From: Saccharopolyspora sp. SCSIO 74807
Lineage (GTDB): Bacteria > Actinomycetota > Actinomycetes > Mycobacteriales > Pseudonocardiaceae
Assembly (NCBI RefSeq): GCF_037023755.1
Contig: NZ_CP146100.1
Location: 994,501 to 1,058,500 of the forward strand
Direction: 5' to 3'
DNA length: 64,000 nt
The number at the start of each line of letters is the position of its first letter. Position 1 is the first letter of the stretch. Positions 1-7,694 of this stretch are shown here, piece after piece. The position numbers were made by a program, and so were the translations under genes. Below the pieces are notes generated by a model that ran no database searches, was not told the DNA's origin, and saw only the letters and a list, made by a program, of their open reading frames with translations.

Positions 1-44
1 ATCACTGGAGACATGCCCAACGGAAACGAAAGGAAGTGTCCGAA

Positions 45-203
45 GTGAGCCGTAAGGACTTTGTCGCCATTGCCGAGTCCGTTCGCGAGTCTGTGTCCAC
101 AGATGACGATCGGAAAGAACTGGCAGACCGGCTCGCGAACTACTTTGCGAGTGTCAATCCCCGATTCGACCGGGACCGTTTTTTCGCCGCGTGCGGACTC
201 TGA
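45..203 (+). CDS. Small conserved phage/ICE-type protein, 52 aa
   Basis: GTG start preceded by AAAGGAAG at good spacing. The 52-residue product is charged and contains no membrane segment: an N-terminal half of the form SRKDFVAIAESVRE and a C-terminal FDRDRFFAACGL. Proteins of this size and ending (an xRFDRxRFxxACG tail) are common in actinophages and ICEs, from memory of the family and not a search. Function unknown. It is the first of a row of co-oriented small genes. Confidence 0.7.
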   Translation: MSRKDFVAIAESVRESVSTDDDRKELADRLANYFASVNPRFDRDRFFAACGL

Positions 204-263
204 CCATTCCGCCACTGGCCACGATTCACGCAAGCGACAGCCCGCAGCATAGAGAGGTGCGTC

Positions 264-1025
264 ATGGACGAGATCAAGGTTCAGCTTTCCGATGATGCCG
301 CGCGGTGGTTCGGCCAGAACTACCGATACACCGAATGGGACGCTGACGATTTCGCACGCGATCACGACTGGTCCGGTTTCGATTTCGTTACCGGTTCCGA
401 TGGGGAACCCCTGGTTGTCCCGGGCGAGTACGTGTTCGGGCACCTGTGCTCTCACCTGCTGGAGGCGTCGAACGCGCAGGCTGCAGCCGCGATCATGAAA
501 GAGGCCGCACCCGGGAAGGCATCCGAGTTCCACGGGGTGTTGGCCTACGACTACGCGGACAAGGCCGCACGGGAGGCCGCCGAACGCATCGGCGCTTTCC
601 TGGCTGGCTATCCGGTCCTCAACGATGAGGACTTCGACCAGCGGGAGCGGGACGCGGCGATCTCGGCGCTGACCGACTGCTACGACGTGCCCGACGAGAT
701 CGCCGGCGACGTCGCCGCGGCCCTGTCCGACGACGGACAGAGCCTGTGTACCGACTGCAGTAGCTGGGACCTCGACCGGATCAGGGAACACCTGGGCTAC
801 CGCGAGTGCGCCGAGTGCGACGGGTACATCAAGACCAGCCACGATCAGCCGCTGCACTACGAGTGCGCGGAGTTCTACGAAGAAGCGGACTGCGAGTGCG
901 TCTCCCTCCTCGTCGATACCCACCGACACAACGGTGTCGTGACGACGTGGGCAGACGTGCGGGAAACACTGCGCGGCTGCGAACACTGCTACTCGCAGGT
1001 TCTTCCCTACGGGAAAACCGCCTGA
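264..1025 (+). CDS. Cysteine-rich hypothetical protein, 253 aa
   Basis: ATG start with GAGAGGT upstream. The acidic 253-residue protein has an N-terminal half with no recognised domain and a C-terminal third rich in Cys pairs: CTDC near residue 163, CAEC near 189, then CEC near 219 and CEHC near 248. The spacing of the CxxC pairs suggests one or two zinc-binding knuckles. No signal peptide or membrane span. It sits in the left-arm array of ICE hypotheticals. I do not recognise a function; nucleic-acid or protein binding through zinc is an inference. Confidence 0.75.
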   Translation: MDEIKVQLSDDAARWFGQNYRYTEWDADDFARDHDWSGFDFVTGSDGEPLVVPGEYVFGHLCSHLLEASNAQAAAAIMKEAAPGKASEFHGVLAYDYADKAAREAAERIGAFLAGYPVLNDEDFDQRERDAAISALTDCYDVPDEIAGDVAAALSDDGQSLCTDCSSWDLDRIREHLGYRECAECDGYIKTSHDQPLHYECAEFYEEADCECVSLLVDTHRHNGVVTTWADVRETLRGCEHCYSQVLPYGKTA

Positions 1026-1075
1026 CACACCCAGTTTCGCGCGAGCCATCTTCGTTTGATTGTGAGGGTCATGGA

Positions 1076-1312
1076 ATGTTGTACGCGGTCGCCATTGATG
1101 CCCAGCACGCCAGGAGCGGAAAGCCCCGTCGGGGCTTTCTGGTCTACGCGGCGACGGGCGAGGTTCGCGGGTTCGCCGACGGTCGCTACCGCGGTTCCGC
1201 CGCGCTGCGTGCTGTCGAGAAAGCGACCGGCGAGGCCGTCAGGGAACTGTGTTCTCTTCGGGTCACGCCTGCCGAATACCGGGAAGCAATGCGGCAACCG
1301 GTCCAGTTCTGA
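1076..1312 (+). CDS. Small basic hypothetical protein, 78 aa
   Basis: Begins ATG TTG TAC after a GAGGG-like site and encodes a 78-residue basic protein (MLYAVAIDAQHARSGKPRRG...). An overlapping ATG five bases upstream opens a different frame that gives an Arg-rich product and is rejected. The N-terminal strand-rich stretch followed by a helical C-terminus (SAALRAVEKATGEAV) resembles small ICE proteins, but I cannot name a family. Followed by a structured intergenic region with two hairpins. Confidence 0.6.
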   Translation: MLYAVAIDAQHARSGKPRRGFLVYAATGEVRGFADGRYRGSAALRAVEKATGEAVRELCSLRVTPAEYREAMRQPVQF

Positions 1313-1320
1313 TGTCCTTT

Positions 1321-1366
1321 CGCCTGTCCGCAGAGGCTAGCGGGGGTGCAGCTCCCCCGACAGGCG
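1321..1366. terminator. Nested stem-loop, terminator-like
   Basis: Outer arms CGCCTGTC (1321-1328) and GACAGGCG (1359-1366) are perfect complements. Inside, GGGGG (1342-1346) pairs with CCCCC (1354-1358). It lies nine bases after the 78-aa gene. There is no clear U-tract, so termination is inferred; a structured RNA is possible. Confidence 0.5.
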
Positions 1367-1380
1367 CCACGTCCCGCAAT

Positions 1381-1421
1381 CGCACGGTGTAGGTGAACGC
1401 TGATTTCGCCTACACCGTGCG
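1381..1421. terminator. 13-bp perfect inverted repeat
   Basis: CGCACGGTGTAGG (1381-1393) and CCTACACCGTGCG (1409-1421) form a perfect 13-bp stem with a 15-nt loop. It lies 64 bases before the next start codon and follows the 1321-1366 stem-loop. It could act as a terminator, an attenuator or a protein-binding dyad. Confidence 0.5.
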
Positions 1422-1484
1422 GCGGAACGAATCCAGTTCATTGATCACACCGAAGCACCCGCACTCTTTTGGGGAGGTATTCGC

Positions 1485-1727
1485 ATGTCCAGCAAAGAGA
1501 AGTTGGCGTTTGTCGTTCAGATCGAAGAGCGCTACGACATACGGCGGGTTGTCGCAAAGGTGTGCCGGGTGACGACGTCCGGCGAGTTGCGGCGTCCCTC
1601 GTTCGGTAGTGGCGATATGGGCGCGCACCTTGCGGATTTCGAGGTGTCCGCCTACCTCGATCGCGACAACGAGCGCGCCTGGTGCCCCGGGCACTACTTC
1701 GACCCGTTCCGGGTTGATCTGGACTAG
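1485..1727 (+). CDS. Hypothetical protein, N-terminal part of an amber-split gene, 80 aa
   Basis: ATG start with a strong GGGGAGGT ribosome site about 9 bases upstream. The 80 residues (MSSKEKLAFVVQIEERYD...) end at a TAG (1725-1727). The same frame continues open for another 84 codons to 1982 with protein-like composition, so this looks like the N-terminal half of a protein of about 165 aa. A CAG-to-TAG change would explain the break. Function unknown; no known domain seen. An alternative is that the 80-aa form is the normal product and 1770-1982 is a separate gene. Confidence 0.65.
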   Translation: MSSKEKLAFVVQIEERYDIRRVVAKVCRVTTSGELRRPSFGSGDMGAHLADFEVSAYLDRDNERAWCPGHYFDPFRVDLD

Positions 1728-1982
1728 GCGGAATCCATCGTCAAGGTTCTCCGCAAGCTCCAGAAGGGCATGGACAAAGCCACTCGGGAGCACGGCTACC
1801 TTGCCGCGGACGACTTCGCCGGCTACCTGTTCCGCATCGCGGCGATCCTGGGAGTCCGGATCTACTACGTCCGCAACTCCGACCGCGGCCGGGAGATGAC
1901 CGGCGAGACCTTCCGCCACGCAGACGCGGCCAGCGTCCAAGTGTGGATCGGGAGAAATAGTTGTGCAAGCCGCGTGAGGTGA
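1728..1982 (+). pseudogene. C-terminal part of the amber-split gene
   Basis: In frame with 1485-1727 after its TAG stop. It reads AESIVKVLRKLQKGMDKATR... and then DDFAGYLFRIAAILGVRIYY, a normal folded-protein composition. The first possible start inside is ATG at 1770, with only a poorly spaced GAAGGG before it. The uninterrupted frame, with no gap or change in composition at the junction, favours one ancestral gene broken by a nonsense codon. Readthrough or suppression cannot be judged from sequence. Confidence 0.6.
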
Positions 1983-1986
1983 GGTC

Positions 1987-2397
1987 ATGAGCGGGAACAT
2001 GGTCACCCCTGCGGTACTGGACTGCGGGCACGCCCCGACGCCCCTGGGCTCCGCAACATCGGGGATCGGTGCCCCGGGCTTCGCAAAGAAGGCCGGCACC
2101 GGGGACACGATGTGCTACCCGTGCGCCGACGAGCACGAGCGCGCGGTGATGCGCACGTCCCGGTGCGTGGTCGCCTACATCTCCGGCGACGCTTCCACGG
2201 TCACGACCTGGATCGGGGGCACGTTGGCCGCCGTCGACCCGGCCGACCGGCGGCAGCGCGGCCAACGCCAGTACACGCCGTCCGGCGGGTCTTGGACCCG
2301 CCACGTCTGGCACGCCACCGACCCGCACGGCGGACGGTGGTACGGCGTCAACGACGGCCCCAGGATGGCCGTGCGCCTGCGCCGAGTGCGCGCCTGA
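1987..2397 (+). CDS. Phage/ICE-type CGH...CYPCAD protein, 136 aa
   Basis: ATG start with GAGGT just upstream; it begins five bases after the preceding frame ends. It has the pattern DCGHAP (residues 12-17) followed by MCYPCADEHE (around residue 42), a CxxH/CxxC layout that probably binds one zinc ion. The rest is a compact domain of about 90 residues with TTWIGGTLA. Similar short proteins with CGH...CYxCAD are widespread in actinophages and ICEs; their role is unknown. No membrane segment. Confidence 0.7.
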   Translation: MSGNMVTPAVLDCGHAPTPLGSATSGIGAPGFAKKAGTGDTMCYPCADEHERAVMRTSRCVVAYISGDASTVTTWIGGTLAAVDPADRRQRGQRQYTPSGGSWTRHVWHATDPHGGRWYGVNDGPRMAVRLRRVRA

Positions 2398-2447
2398 ACC
2401 TGGCAGAGCGACAACCGAGCGCCCGGTACTGGCTACCGCCGCGCCAC

Positions 2448-2472
2448 GCTGCCCGCGCCACGCGCGGGCAGC
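2448..2472. terminator. 10-bp perfect hairpin
   Basis: GCTGCCCGCG (2448-2457) pairs with CGCGGGCAGC (2463-2472) across a 5-nt loop, 50 bases after the 136-aa gene. No U-tract follows. It is one of a series of hairpins separating the left-arm genes. Confidence 0.5.
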
Positions 2473-2582
2473 GGTCCCGTCGTTCGCCCGGACCGTCGCC
2501 CCGATCTCCGCGCATAGCCCGCTCGGCTGATCGCGGCGGCTCGTTCCCACCCCTCTCGGTACTCGACGAATCGAGGTCACCC

Positions 2583-3128
2583 ATGTCTGTTGTCAAGGTC
2601 TACGACCGTTTGGACCTCTCCCGCGTGCAGCTGGATGGCGTGCTGCGCGTGGCCTCGCGCCGCGCGGACGCGGTCCAGGTCGCAAAGGACCACCGTCTCC
2701 CCGTCCAGTCCGTCACCCGGGCACACGACCGGTTCGGGTTCTGGTTCTACGTGTTCCAGCTCCGGGGCGATCCCGTGTGGGGCACGGTCACGCTCGCCGG
2801 AACCGAACCCGGCTTCAACAACGCGGTACGGCTGCCCGTCCGGCAACTGCAGACCGGCACCCAAGCGATGCCGCTACATGAAATGGCCGCGTTGCTGGCC
2901 GCCGTCGACGAGGACTACCCGGCCTGCACCGTGACCGGACACCTCGCGGCTGCCCTGACCAAGATCCTCGATCTGTGGGCCGACGCACGCCGCAACGGCC
3001 GCCGCGAGATCGACCTCCGCGACCTCGACCGCGCCGTGGCCAGCGAGTTCGCCCCGGCCGTGCACGCCTGGCGCATGAACGGCGCCGGCCCCCGGGTGGT
3101 CGGGATGGCCTGGGACGACACGCCCTAA
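2583..3128 (+). CDS. Hypothetical ICE protein, 181 aa
   Basis: The ATG at 2583 was chosen because GAGGT lies directly upstream and the protein-like composition starts there; the longer open frame upstream is Arg/Pro-rich and not coding-like. The 181-residue protein has an N-terminal alpha/beta part (VKVYDRLDLSRVQLDGVL, FGFWFYVFQLRGDPVWG) and a helical C-terminal half with alternating charges. No signal peptide, no known motif. It is followed by a long terminator-like hairpin, so it is probably transcribed as a unit of its own or as the end of a short operon. Confidence 0.7.
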   Translation: MSVVKVYDRLDLSRVQLDGVLRVASRRADAVQVAKDHRLPVQSVTRAHDRFGFWFYVFQLRGDPVWGTVTLAGTEPGFNNAVRLPVRQLQTGTQAMPLHEMAALLAAVDEDYPACTVTGHLAAALTKILDLWADARRNGRREIDLRDLDRAVASEFAPAVHAWRMNGAGPRVVGMAWDDTP

Positions 3129-3144
3129 GACACCTCGTTGCCTC

Positions 3145-3183
3145 CCGCTCCGGTGCGCGGCCACCCGATGCGCACCGGAGCGG
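3145..3183. terminator. 14-bp perfect hairpin
   Basis: CCGCTCCGGTGCGC (3145-3158) pairs perfectly with GCGCACCGGAGCGG (3170-3183) over an 11-nt loop, 16 bases after the stop of the 181-aa gene. The tail is pyrimidine-rich. Probable intrinsic terminator or transcript-stabilising structure. Confidence 0.6.
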
Positions 3184-3232
3184 CCCTCTCGCGCCCTTTT
3201 CCCATCGCCCCACCGAAAGCAAGGACCCTGCG

Positions 3233-4090
3233 ATGAACAACCACGACAACGCGGCCGACATGGTGGCCGAAGCTGACCGCGAGCGCGCCCGCGCGGATGC
3301 GGGCGAAGGACTCGCCCGGCTCCGCGGAGCCAGCCTTGACGAACTGGCCAGCCTCGCCGGGGAACTTCGGTGCCAGGTCGACGATCTCACCGACGACGCG
3401 CACAGCTCGAATCCGATACCGCCGGACAGGCTGCGGAACGTCACCGCCCGCCTGAGCCGGCTTGCGGACACGCTCTCCCGCGCCGCGCGGGGATACGCGG
3501 GTGCCCGCGCGACCGACATGGCCTATCCGCGGGTCTTCGAGGACCTGGACGAGCATGGCTGGACCGCGCGGCCGGACCGGGACCTGGACGGCACCCTGCC
3601 ACCGATCCCGATCAGCGAACTGGGCGACAACCACCGCGGCTATCGGCGGGGCTGGCGCCGCGGTGACCAGACGATCACGCTGTGGTTCACCGGTCCCTAC
3701 TCGCTGGCCTACGGCGCCGCGAGCGGGCACGGGCGGCTGTGGACCGTGCAGGAGGTCAAGGCGGTCATCACCTCGGCGCCGACGCCGATCCGCGAGGCGA
3801 ACGCGGAATCCCGCAGGAGTTCGGCCGTGTCGTTCGGGGCCACCTACGACCAGGTGGCCGACCACATGCGGGCCGCCGGCTGGGGCGCCCCGGTCGAGGA
3901 GCATCCCTGCGACCGTCGCGGCATCCGTCGCCCCGACGGCACCGGGACCAGTGGCGTTTGGGAAAGCCCCAGTGTTTACGGGTTCCGTGTGTATGCCTGG
4001 GGAGTTGGTGACGAGCCCGCTCACGTCTGGTACTGGGCGGGCACCCTCGCGACCCTGGATGCCCTCCGCCGGCTCACCGACCGCCACTGA
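3233..4090 (+). CDS. Hypothetical ICE protein, 285 aa
   Basis: The ATG at 3233 follows a purine-rich AAGGA; the longer open frame upstream overlaps the previous gene and hairpin. The N-terminal 100 residues are helical and acidic or coiled-coil-like (MVAEADRERARADAGEGLARLRG...). The C-terminal part contains two related-looking segments with aromatic strands (GYRRGWRRGDQTITLWFTGPYSLAYGA and VYGFRVYAWGVGDEPAHVW), possibly a duplicated small beta domain. No known family recognised. Bounded on both sides by perfect hairpins. Confidence 0.7.
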   Translation: MNNHDNAADMVAEADRERARADAGEGLARLRGASLDELASLAGELRCQVDDLTDDAHSSNPIPPDRLRNVTARLSRLADTLSRAARGYAGARATDMAYPRVFEDLDEHGWTARPDRDLDGTLPPIPISELGDNHRGYRRGWRRGDQTITLWFTGPYSLAYGAASGHGRLWTVQEVKAVITSAPTPIREANAESRRSSAVSFGATYDQVADHMRAAGWGAPVEEHPCDRRGIRRPDGTGTSGVWESPSVYGFRVYAWGVGDEPAHVWYWAGTLATLDALRRLTDRH

Positions 4091-4116
4091 CGGCAGGCGA
4101 CTCTTGGCGACCATCC

Positions 4117-4165
4117 CGCCCGCCGCATCCCCTAGTCCTTTTCGGACTTTGAGATGCGGCGGGCG
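4117..4165. terminator. Nested hairpin, probable bidirectional terminator
   Basis: CGCCCGCCGCATC (4117-4129) and GATGCGGCGGGCG (4153-4165) form a perfect 13-bp stem. The loop holds a second hairpin, AGTCC (4134-4138) with GGACT (4144-4148). The stem is followed by TTCCTCTTTCCC. It lies 26 bases after the 285-aa gene. Confidence 0.6.
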
Positions 4166-4215
4166 TTCCTCTTTCCCACGCGACGAAATCTGAGTTTCCG
4201 AGAGGAGGCGGGACC

Positions 4216-5043
4216 ATGTATGCGACGAGCCCAGACCGACCCAGACTTGCCGATTATGACGTCATTCTCGTGAATTCGAGTGCGGGTAAGGACTCGCAAG
4301 CCATGTTGGACGAGGTGTGCGTCCGAGCGGAGAAGGCGGCGGTGCTTGACCGTGTCACGGTGTTGCATTGCGCGCTGGGTCATGTGGAGTGGCCGGGAAC
4401 CGCCGCGCTCGCGCGGCTCCAGGCGGAGCACTACGGCGTGCGCTACGAGGAGCGGCACCGTGAACGCGGCTTACTCCTTGATCAGGTGCGGCAGCGGGGC
4501 CGTTGGCCGTCGTCAGCGGCTCGTTACTGCACCTCGGACCAGAAACGCGGTCCCGCGCGCAAGCTGATCACGGAACTCGTCGCCGAACTTGGCCCGCTCC
4601 ACCGTCCCGCGCGGGTGTTGAACTGCATGGGACTCCGCGCGGAGGAATCCCGGGCACGGCTGAAGAAAGTCCGTCTCAGCCGGGACGAGGCAGCGAGCAG
4701 CGGGAAGCGCATCGTGGATACCTGGCTTCCGATCCATGAGTGGACGGAAACCGAGGTGTGGCAACGCATCGACGCCAGCGGTGTGTCGTATCACCCGGCC
4801 TACGACGAGGGCATGACCCGCCTGTCGTGTTCGCTGTGCGTGCTCGCGAGCCGCGCGGACCTGATCCGTGCCGCGCGGCTCCGTCCCGCGCTGGCCGCCG
4901 AGTACGCGGACGTGGAAGCCGAGATCGGGCACAGGTTCCGAAACGACCTGTCCATGACCGACATCATCGCGGCGGCACGCGCGGAATCCGGCCAGACACC
5001 CGCACGCTGCGCGACCGATCGCCCGGTCCGTCGGGCTGCCTGA
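4216..5043 (+). CDS. PAPS-reductase-like (adenine nucleotide alpha-hydrolase fold) protein, 275 aa
   Basis: ATG start with an excellent GAGAGGAGG site. Near the N-terminus the protein has SSAGKDSQ (residues 21-28), the PP-loop of the phosphoadenosine phosphosulfate reductase/ATP sulfurylase superfamily, then CTSDQKR near 105, RAEESRAR near 142 and a CSLC pair near 207. Known: family members bind a nucleotide through the SxGKDS loop; mobile-element versions include DndC-like DNA-sulfur-modification enzymes and phage proteins of unknown role. No dndBDE partners lie nearby, so an assimilatory or DNA phosphorothioation role is not supported. Cytosolic. The lone position between two hairpins suggests a single-gene cassette. 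Confidence 0.85.
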   Translation: MYATSPDRPRLADYDVILVNSSAGKDSQAMLDEVCVRAEKAAVLDRVTVLHCALGHVEWPGTAALARLQAEHYGVRYEERHRERGLLLDQVRQRGRWPSSAARYCTSDQKRGPARKLITELVAELGPLHRPARVLNCMGLRAEESRARLKKVRLSRDEAASSGKRIVDTWLPIHEWTETEVWQRIDASGVSYHPAYDEGMTRLSCSLCVLASRADLIRAARLRPALAAEYADVEAEIGHRFRNDLSMTDIIAAARAESGQTPARCATDRPVRRAA

Positions 5044-5044
5044 C

Positions 5045-5100
5045 ACCAGAACGGCAGCACGACCGCACGCATCCGCTCTTCGGTCAGCGCTTCTGGTTTT
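5045..5100. terminator. Weak terminator candidate
   Basis: ACCAGAA (5045-5051) and TTCTGGT (5091-5097) are complementary, with TTTTCCC after the second arm, but the loop is 39 nt. It is the weakest of the hairpins between left-arm genes. Confidence 0.25.
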
Positions 5101-5122
5101 CCCTCGCTGAAAGGGGTTTTGC

Positions 5123-5914
5123 ATGTCTGTGTTCCAGTTGAGCAAGGCGCACATCGATGGACTGGTCAACGCGGGAATCCAACTTTCCGTGATCGATGTG
5201 GACGAGGCGAACGACACCGGTCGGATGCTGCTGGAGCAGCACTACCGCAGTGTCGGTTTCCTGCTCGACGACGAGCCGCCTCCCCGCTATGCGGTCAAGA
5301 TCGGACCGTTCCTGTTCCACGTGGTCGCCATCCTCAACCTCGTCGCGTGCTACGAGTACCAAACGTGCGAAGGCCGGGGCTGGGACACGAGCCCAGCGCG
5401 GGAATGGTGCCGACGGTTGCGTGACGAAGCCCTACGTCGATTGCCAGAAGCTGCCAAGCAGGTCACGCGCATCGCGGGGATCGAGCGCCCCGTGTACAAG
5501 ACGCTGTCGGTCTGGGAGGACACCCCGTGGGGCATCGCGTCTCTCGACGAGGTCCCGGATGCCGGTGATGGCGAGATCGTCATTCCCGTGATCCGGCGAG
5601 GATTTCCCGTCGACATTCTCACGGAGCCGGGGGGTTCCTTCTCTAACGGTGGACTGTCCTCCCGTGCCCGGAGCGTGGTGATCGTCGACATCGACGGCGA
5701 ACGGGTTCCCGAGTTCGCACGCATCCGGGAGCCGAGCGATGACGCCCCGGCGGTGTCGCTGCGGTTCGAGTACGGCCGGTACGTCGGGCGCCCCACGGAT
5801 GACCCGGACCGGTGGTTCATGGCCTCCGGTGCCTTCCTGCACACCGGCGATTCCCGGTGGGGCGAGTTGATCGGCCACTCGTTGCCGATCCCGCTGCACG
5901 ACCGCACCGAGTAG
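5123..5914 (+). CDS. Hypothetical ICE protein, 263 aa
   Basis: ATG start with AAAGGGG upstream. The N-terminal 115 residues (LSKAHIDGLVNAG..., then LVACYEYQTCEGRGWDTS and AREWCRRLRDEAL) look like a family seen in actinobacterial ICEs and phages. The C-terminal half (about 130-263) is strand-rich with repeated acidic turns and has no known motif. It may therefore be a two-domain protein. No membrane segment. It is followed 42 bases later by a strong intrinsic terminator, so transcription ends here. Confidence 0.7.
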   Translation: MSVFQLSKAHIDGLVNAGIQLSVIDVDEANDTGRMLLEQHYRSVGFLLDDEPPPRYAVKIGPFLFHVVAILNLVACYEYQTCEGRGWDTSPAREWCRRLRDEALRRLPEAAKQVTRIAGIERPVYKTLSVWEDTPWGIASLDEVPDAGDGEIVIPVIRRGFPVDILTEPGGSFSNGGLSSRARSVVIVDIDGERVPEFARIREPSDDAPAVSLRFEYGRYVGRPTDDPDRWFMASGAFLHTGDSRWGELIGHSLPIPLHDRTE

Positions 5915-5956
5915 ACGCACAACTCGGTACGCGCGTCCCCTCTTTCCTTCCCCTGT

Positions 5957-6001
5957 GCGGGCCGCGCCGACACGGTTCTCCGGTTGGCGCGGCCCGCTTT
6001 T
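5957..6001 (+). terminator. Rho-independent terminator
   Basis: GCGGGCCGCGCC (5957-5968) pairs perfectly with GGCGCGGCCCGC (5986-5997), 12 bp, followed at once by TTTT (5998-6001). It terminates the 263-aa gene and lies 26 bases before dprA. Confidence 0.8.
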
Positions 6002-6026
6002 CGCGTCATGACAAGGAGCACTCATC

Positions 6027-6902
6027 ATGAACCCTCTCGCTGCTCGCGCATTTCTGCTCCGGGCCACCGAGCCGCCGGCTCCTGCGGTCGACGCCTTCGT
6101 GGCCGCCCACGGCCCCGTGGAGGCGGTCGAGCGCATCCAGACCGGAGCCGCCGCACCTCGATCCGTCCTGCACGAGATCCGCGACCCCGAGCCCCGGATC
6201 GACGAGGACCTGGCCGCGATCGATGCCGACCGGTTCCGACTGCTGACGCCGGAAGATCCCGACTGGCCGCACGGCGCGCTGCGCGGCCTGACCGAACACG
6301 GCCTCGGCGCACCGTTGGGGCTATGGGTTCGGGGGTCCGCCAGTCTCGCGGCGAGTACCCGCTCGGCGGTGTCGGTGGTGGGCGCCCGCGCCGCTTCCGA
6401 GTACGGCGAGCACGTCGCCACCACGCTCGGCAACGACCTCGCCGCGGCCGACGTCACGGTTCTGGCCAGTGGCGCCTACGGCGTCGACGGCGCGGCCCAC
6501 CGTGGTGCGCTGCTCGGCTCCGCGCCCCCGATCGCGGTGCTGGCCTGCGGCACCGATATCGCCTACCCGCAAGGCCACGCCTCGTTGCTGGAATCGATCG
6601 CCCACAGCGGCCTGCTGATCAGCGAATACCCGCCCGGTACGAAGCCCATCCGCGCCCGTTTCGCCGCCCGGGGCCGGCTGCTGGCCGCCCTCGGGGTGGC
6701 CACCGTCGTCGTGGAAGCCGGGAAACGCAGCAATGCTCTCCCGATCGCGCACACCGCCGCGGCGATGGGCCGCCACGTCTACGGTGTGCCCGGACCGATC
6801 ACCTCCGCCACCTCGGCCGGTGTGATCGACCTGTTGCGCACCGGAGTGGCCACCCCGATCGCCGCTACCGAGCACATCATCTGCCAGGAGGGCATCCGAT
6901 GA
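6027..6902 (+). CDS. dprA: DprA/Smf-like single-strand DNA-binding protein, 291 aa
   Basis: DprA binds incoming ssDNA and loads RecA in transformation. Seen here: a Rossmann-like core with VVGARAASEYGEH (about residues 116-128), SGAYGVDGAAH (about 148-158), ACGTDIAYPQGH and EYPPGT (about 201-206). The usual PxRNR after this loop reads FAARGRLLAAL, so the Asn is Gly. Length is normal for DprA without the long C-terminal winged helix. ATG start; its stop overlaps the next gene's ATG (ATGA), so the two are translationally coupled. Inferred: it protects or processes single-stranded DNA received during conjugation. Confidence 0.9.
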   Translation: MNPLAARAFLLRATEPPAPAVDAFVAAHGPVEAVERIQTGAAAPRSVLHEIRDPEPRIDEDLAAIDADRFRLLTPEDPDWPHGALRGLTEHGLGAPLGLWVRGSASLAASTRSAVSVVGARAASEYGEHVATTLGNDLAAADVTVLASGAYGVDGAAHRGALLGSAPPIAVLACGTDIAYPQGHASLLESIAHSGLLISEYPPGTKPIRARFAARGRLLAALGVATVVVEAGKRSNALPIAHTAAAMGRHVYGVPGPITSATSAGVIDLLRTGVATPIAATEHIICQEGIR

Positions 6903-7690
6903 CCGAGCACACCGAGCTGGCCGCGGACGTCGCGGACGCGGTAGACGCGCTCGGACTCCCGTCGGACTGGGGCGTGCGGGTGGAGATCCGGCCGCGACGC
7001 CGCACGCTCGGGTTGGAACTCAAGCCCGGCGAACCGGTGAAGGTCCTGGTACCGCTCCACACCACCCCGGACCGGGTCGCGGACTTCGTCCGCACCCATC
7101 GGGGGTGGCTGGCGAGGAAGATCCCCGAAGCGCGGCAGCTTGCTCCGGAGTTCGCGGTCAAGGAGTTCGTCAACGGCGAGGGCTTCGCACTTCTCGGCCG
7201 GTCCTACCGGCTGCGGGTCACCGAGGACGGCCCGTCGGCACGGATCGAGCGCAGGCCCCATGCGTGCGGCTCCGACCTGTTCCTGTGCGTCCGGCGCGAC
7301 CGTCCGGAGGCGATGCGCACCGCGGTGATCAACCTGTACTGCGACCGTGGCGTGGCCTGGGCCAGGCGGCGGGGCGAGCAGTACGAACGCCGCGGCGGCA
7401 TCCAGGACTTGGACTACGAGGTGCGCGACCTCGGCCGTCGCCGCTGGGGCGCCTACAGCCCGACGAAACACCTGGTCAGCCTCCACTGGCCGCTGTTCGG
7501 GCTCCCGCGCGAGCTGATCGAGTACGTGCTCGTGCACGAACTCGCCCATGCCACCCGCCCACCGGGCCGCAAGCACGGGAACGGCTGGCAACGCCAGATG
7601 AACCTGTGGCTGCCCGACTGGCGCCGACGCAAAGCCGATCTCGCCCAAGCTGGGCGTCGCGCGTGGATGGGCGACTACTACCAGCACTGA
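6899..7690 (+). CDS. YgjP-like (DUF45) zinc metallopeptidase-fold protein, 263 aa
   Basis: Starts inside the dprA stop (ATGA overlap). An N-terminal beta-rich region has the family-type RRRTLGLELKPG pattern near residue 35 and a YGRSYRLRV-like strand (LLGRSYRLRVTEDG near 99). The C-terminal metal site is VHELAH (HELAH at 213-217) followed by a third His in RKHGNGW near 226, the HExxH-x(n)-H layout of YgjP/WLM-type zincin-like proteins. Cytosolic, no signal peptide. Coupling to dprA suggests a shared role in DNA entry or stress during transfer; the substrate is unknown. Confidence 0.85.
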   Translation: MTEHTELAADVADAVDALGLPSDWGVRVEIRPRRRTLGLELKPGEPVKVLVPLHTTPDRVADFVRTHRGWLARKIPEARQLAPEFAVKEFVNGEGFALLGRSYRLRVTEDGPSARIERRPHACGSDLFLCVRRDRPEAMRTAVINLYCDRGVAWARRRGEQYERRGGIQDLDYEVRDLGRRRWGAYSPTKHLVSLHWPLFGLPRELIEYVLVHELAHATRPPGRKHGNGWQRQMNLWLPDWRRRKADLAQAGRRAWMGDYYQH

Positions 7691-7694
7691 TCCG

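Noticed and set aside
4216-5043. Complete dnd phosphorothioation system
   Set aside because: No dndB, dndD or dndE-like genes in the window.
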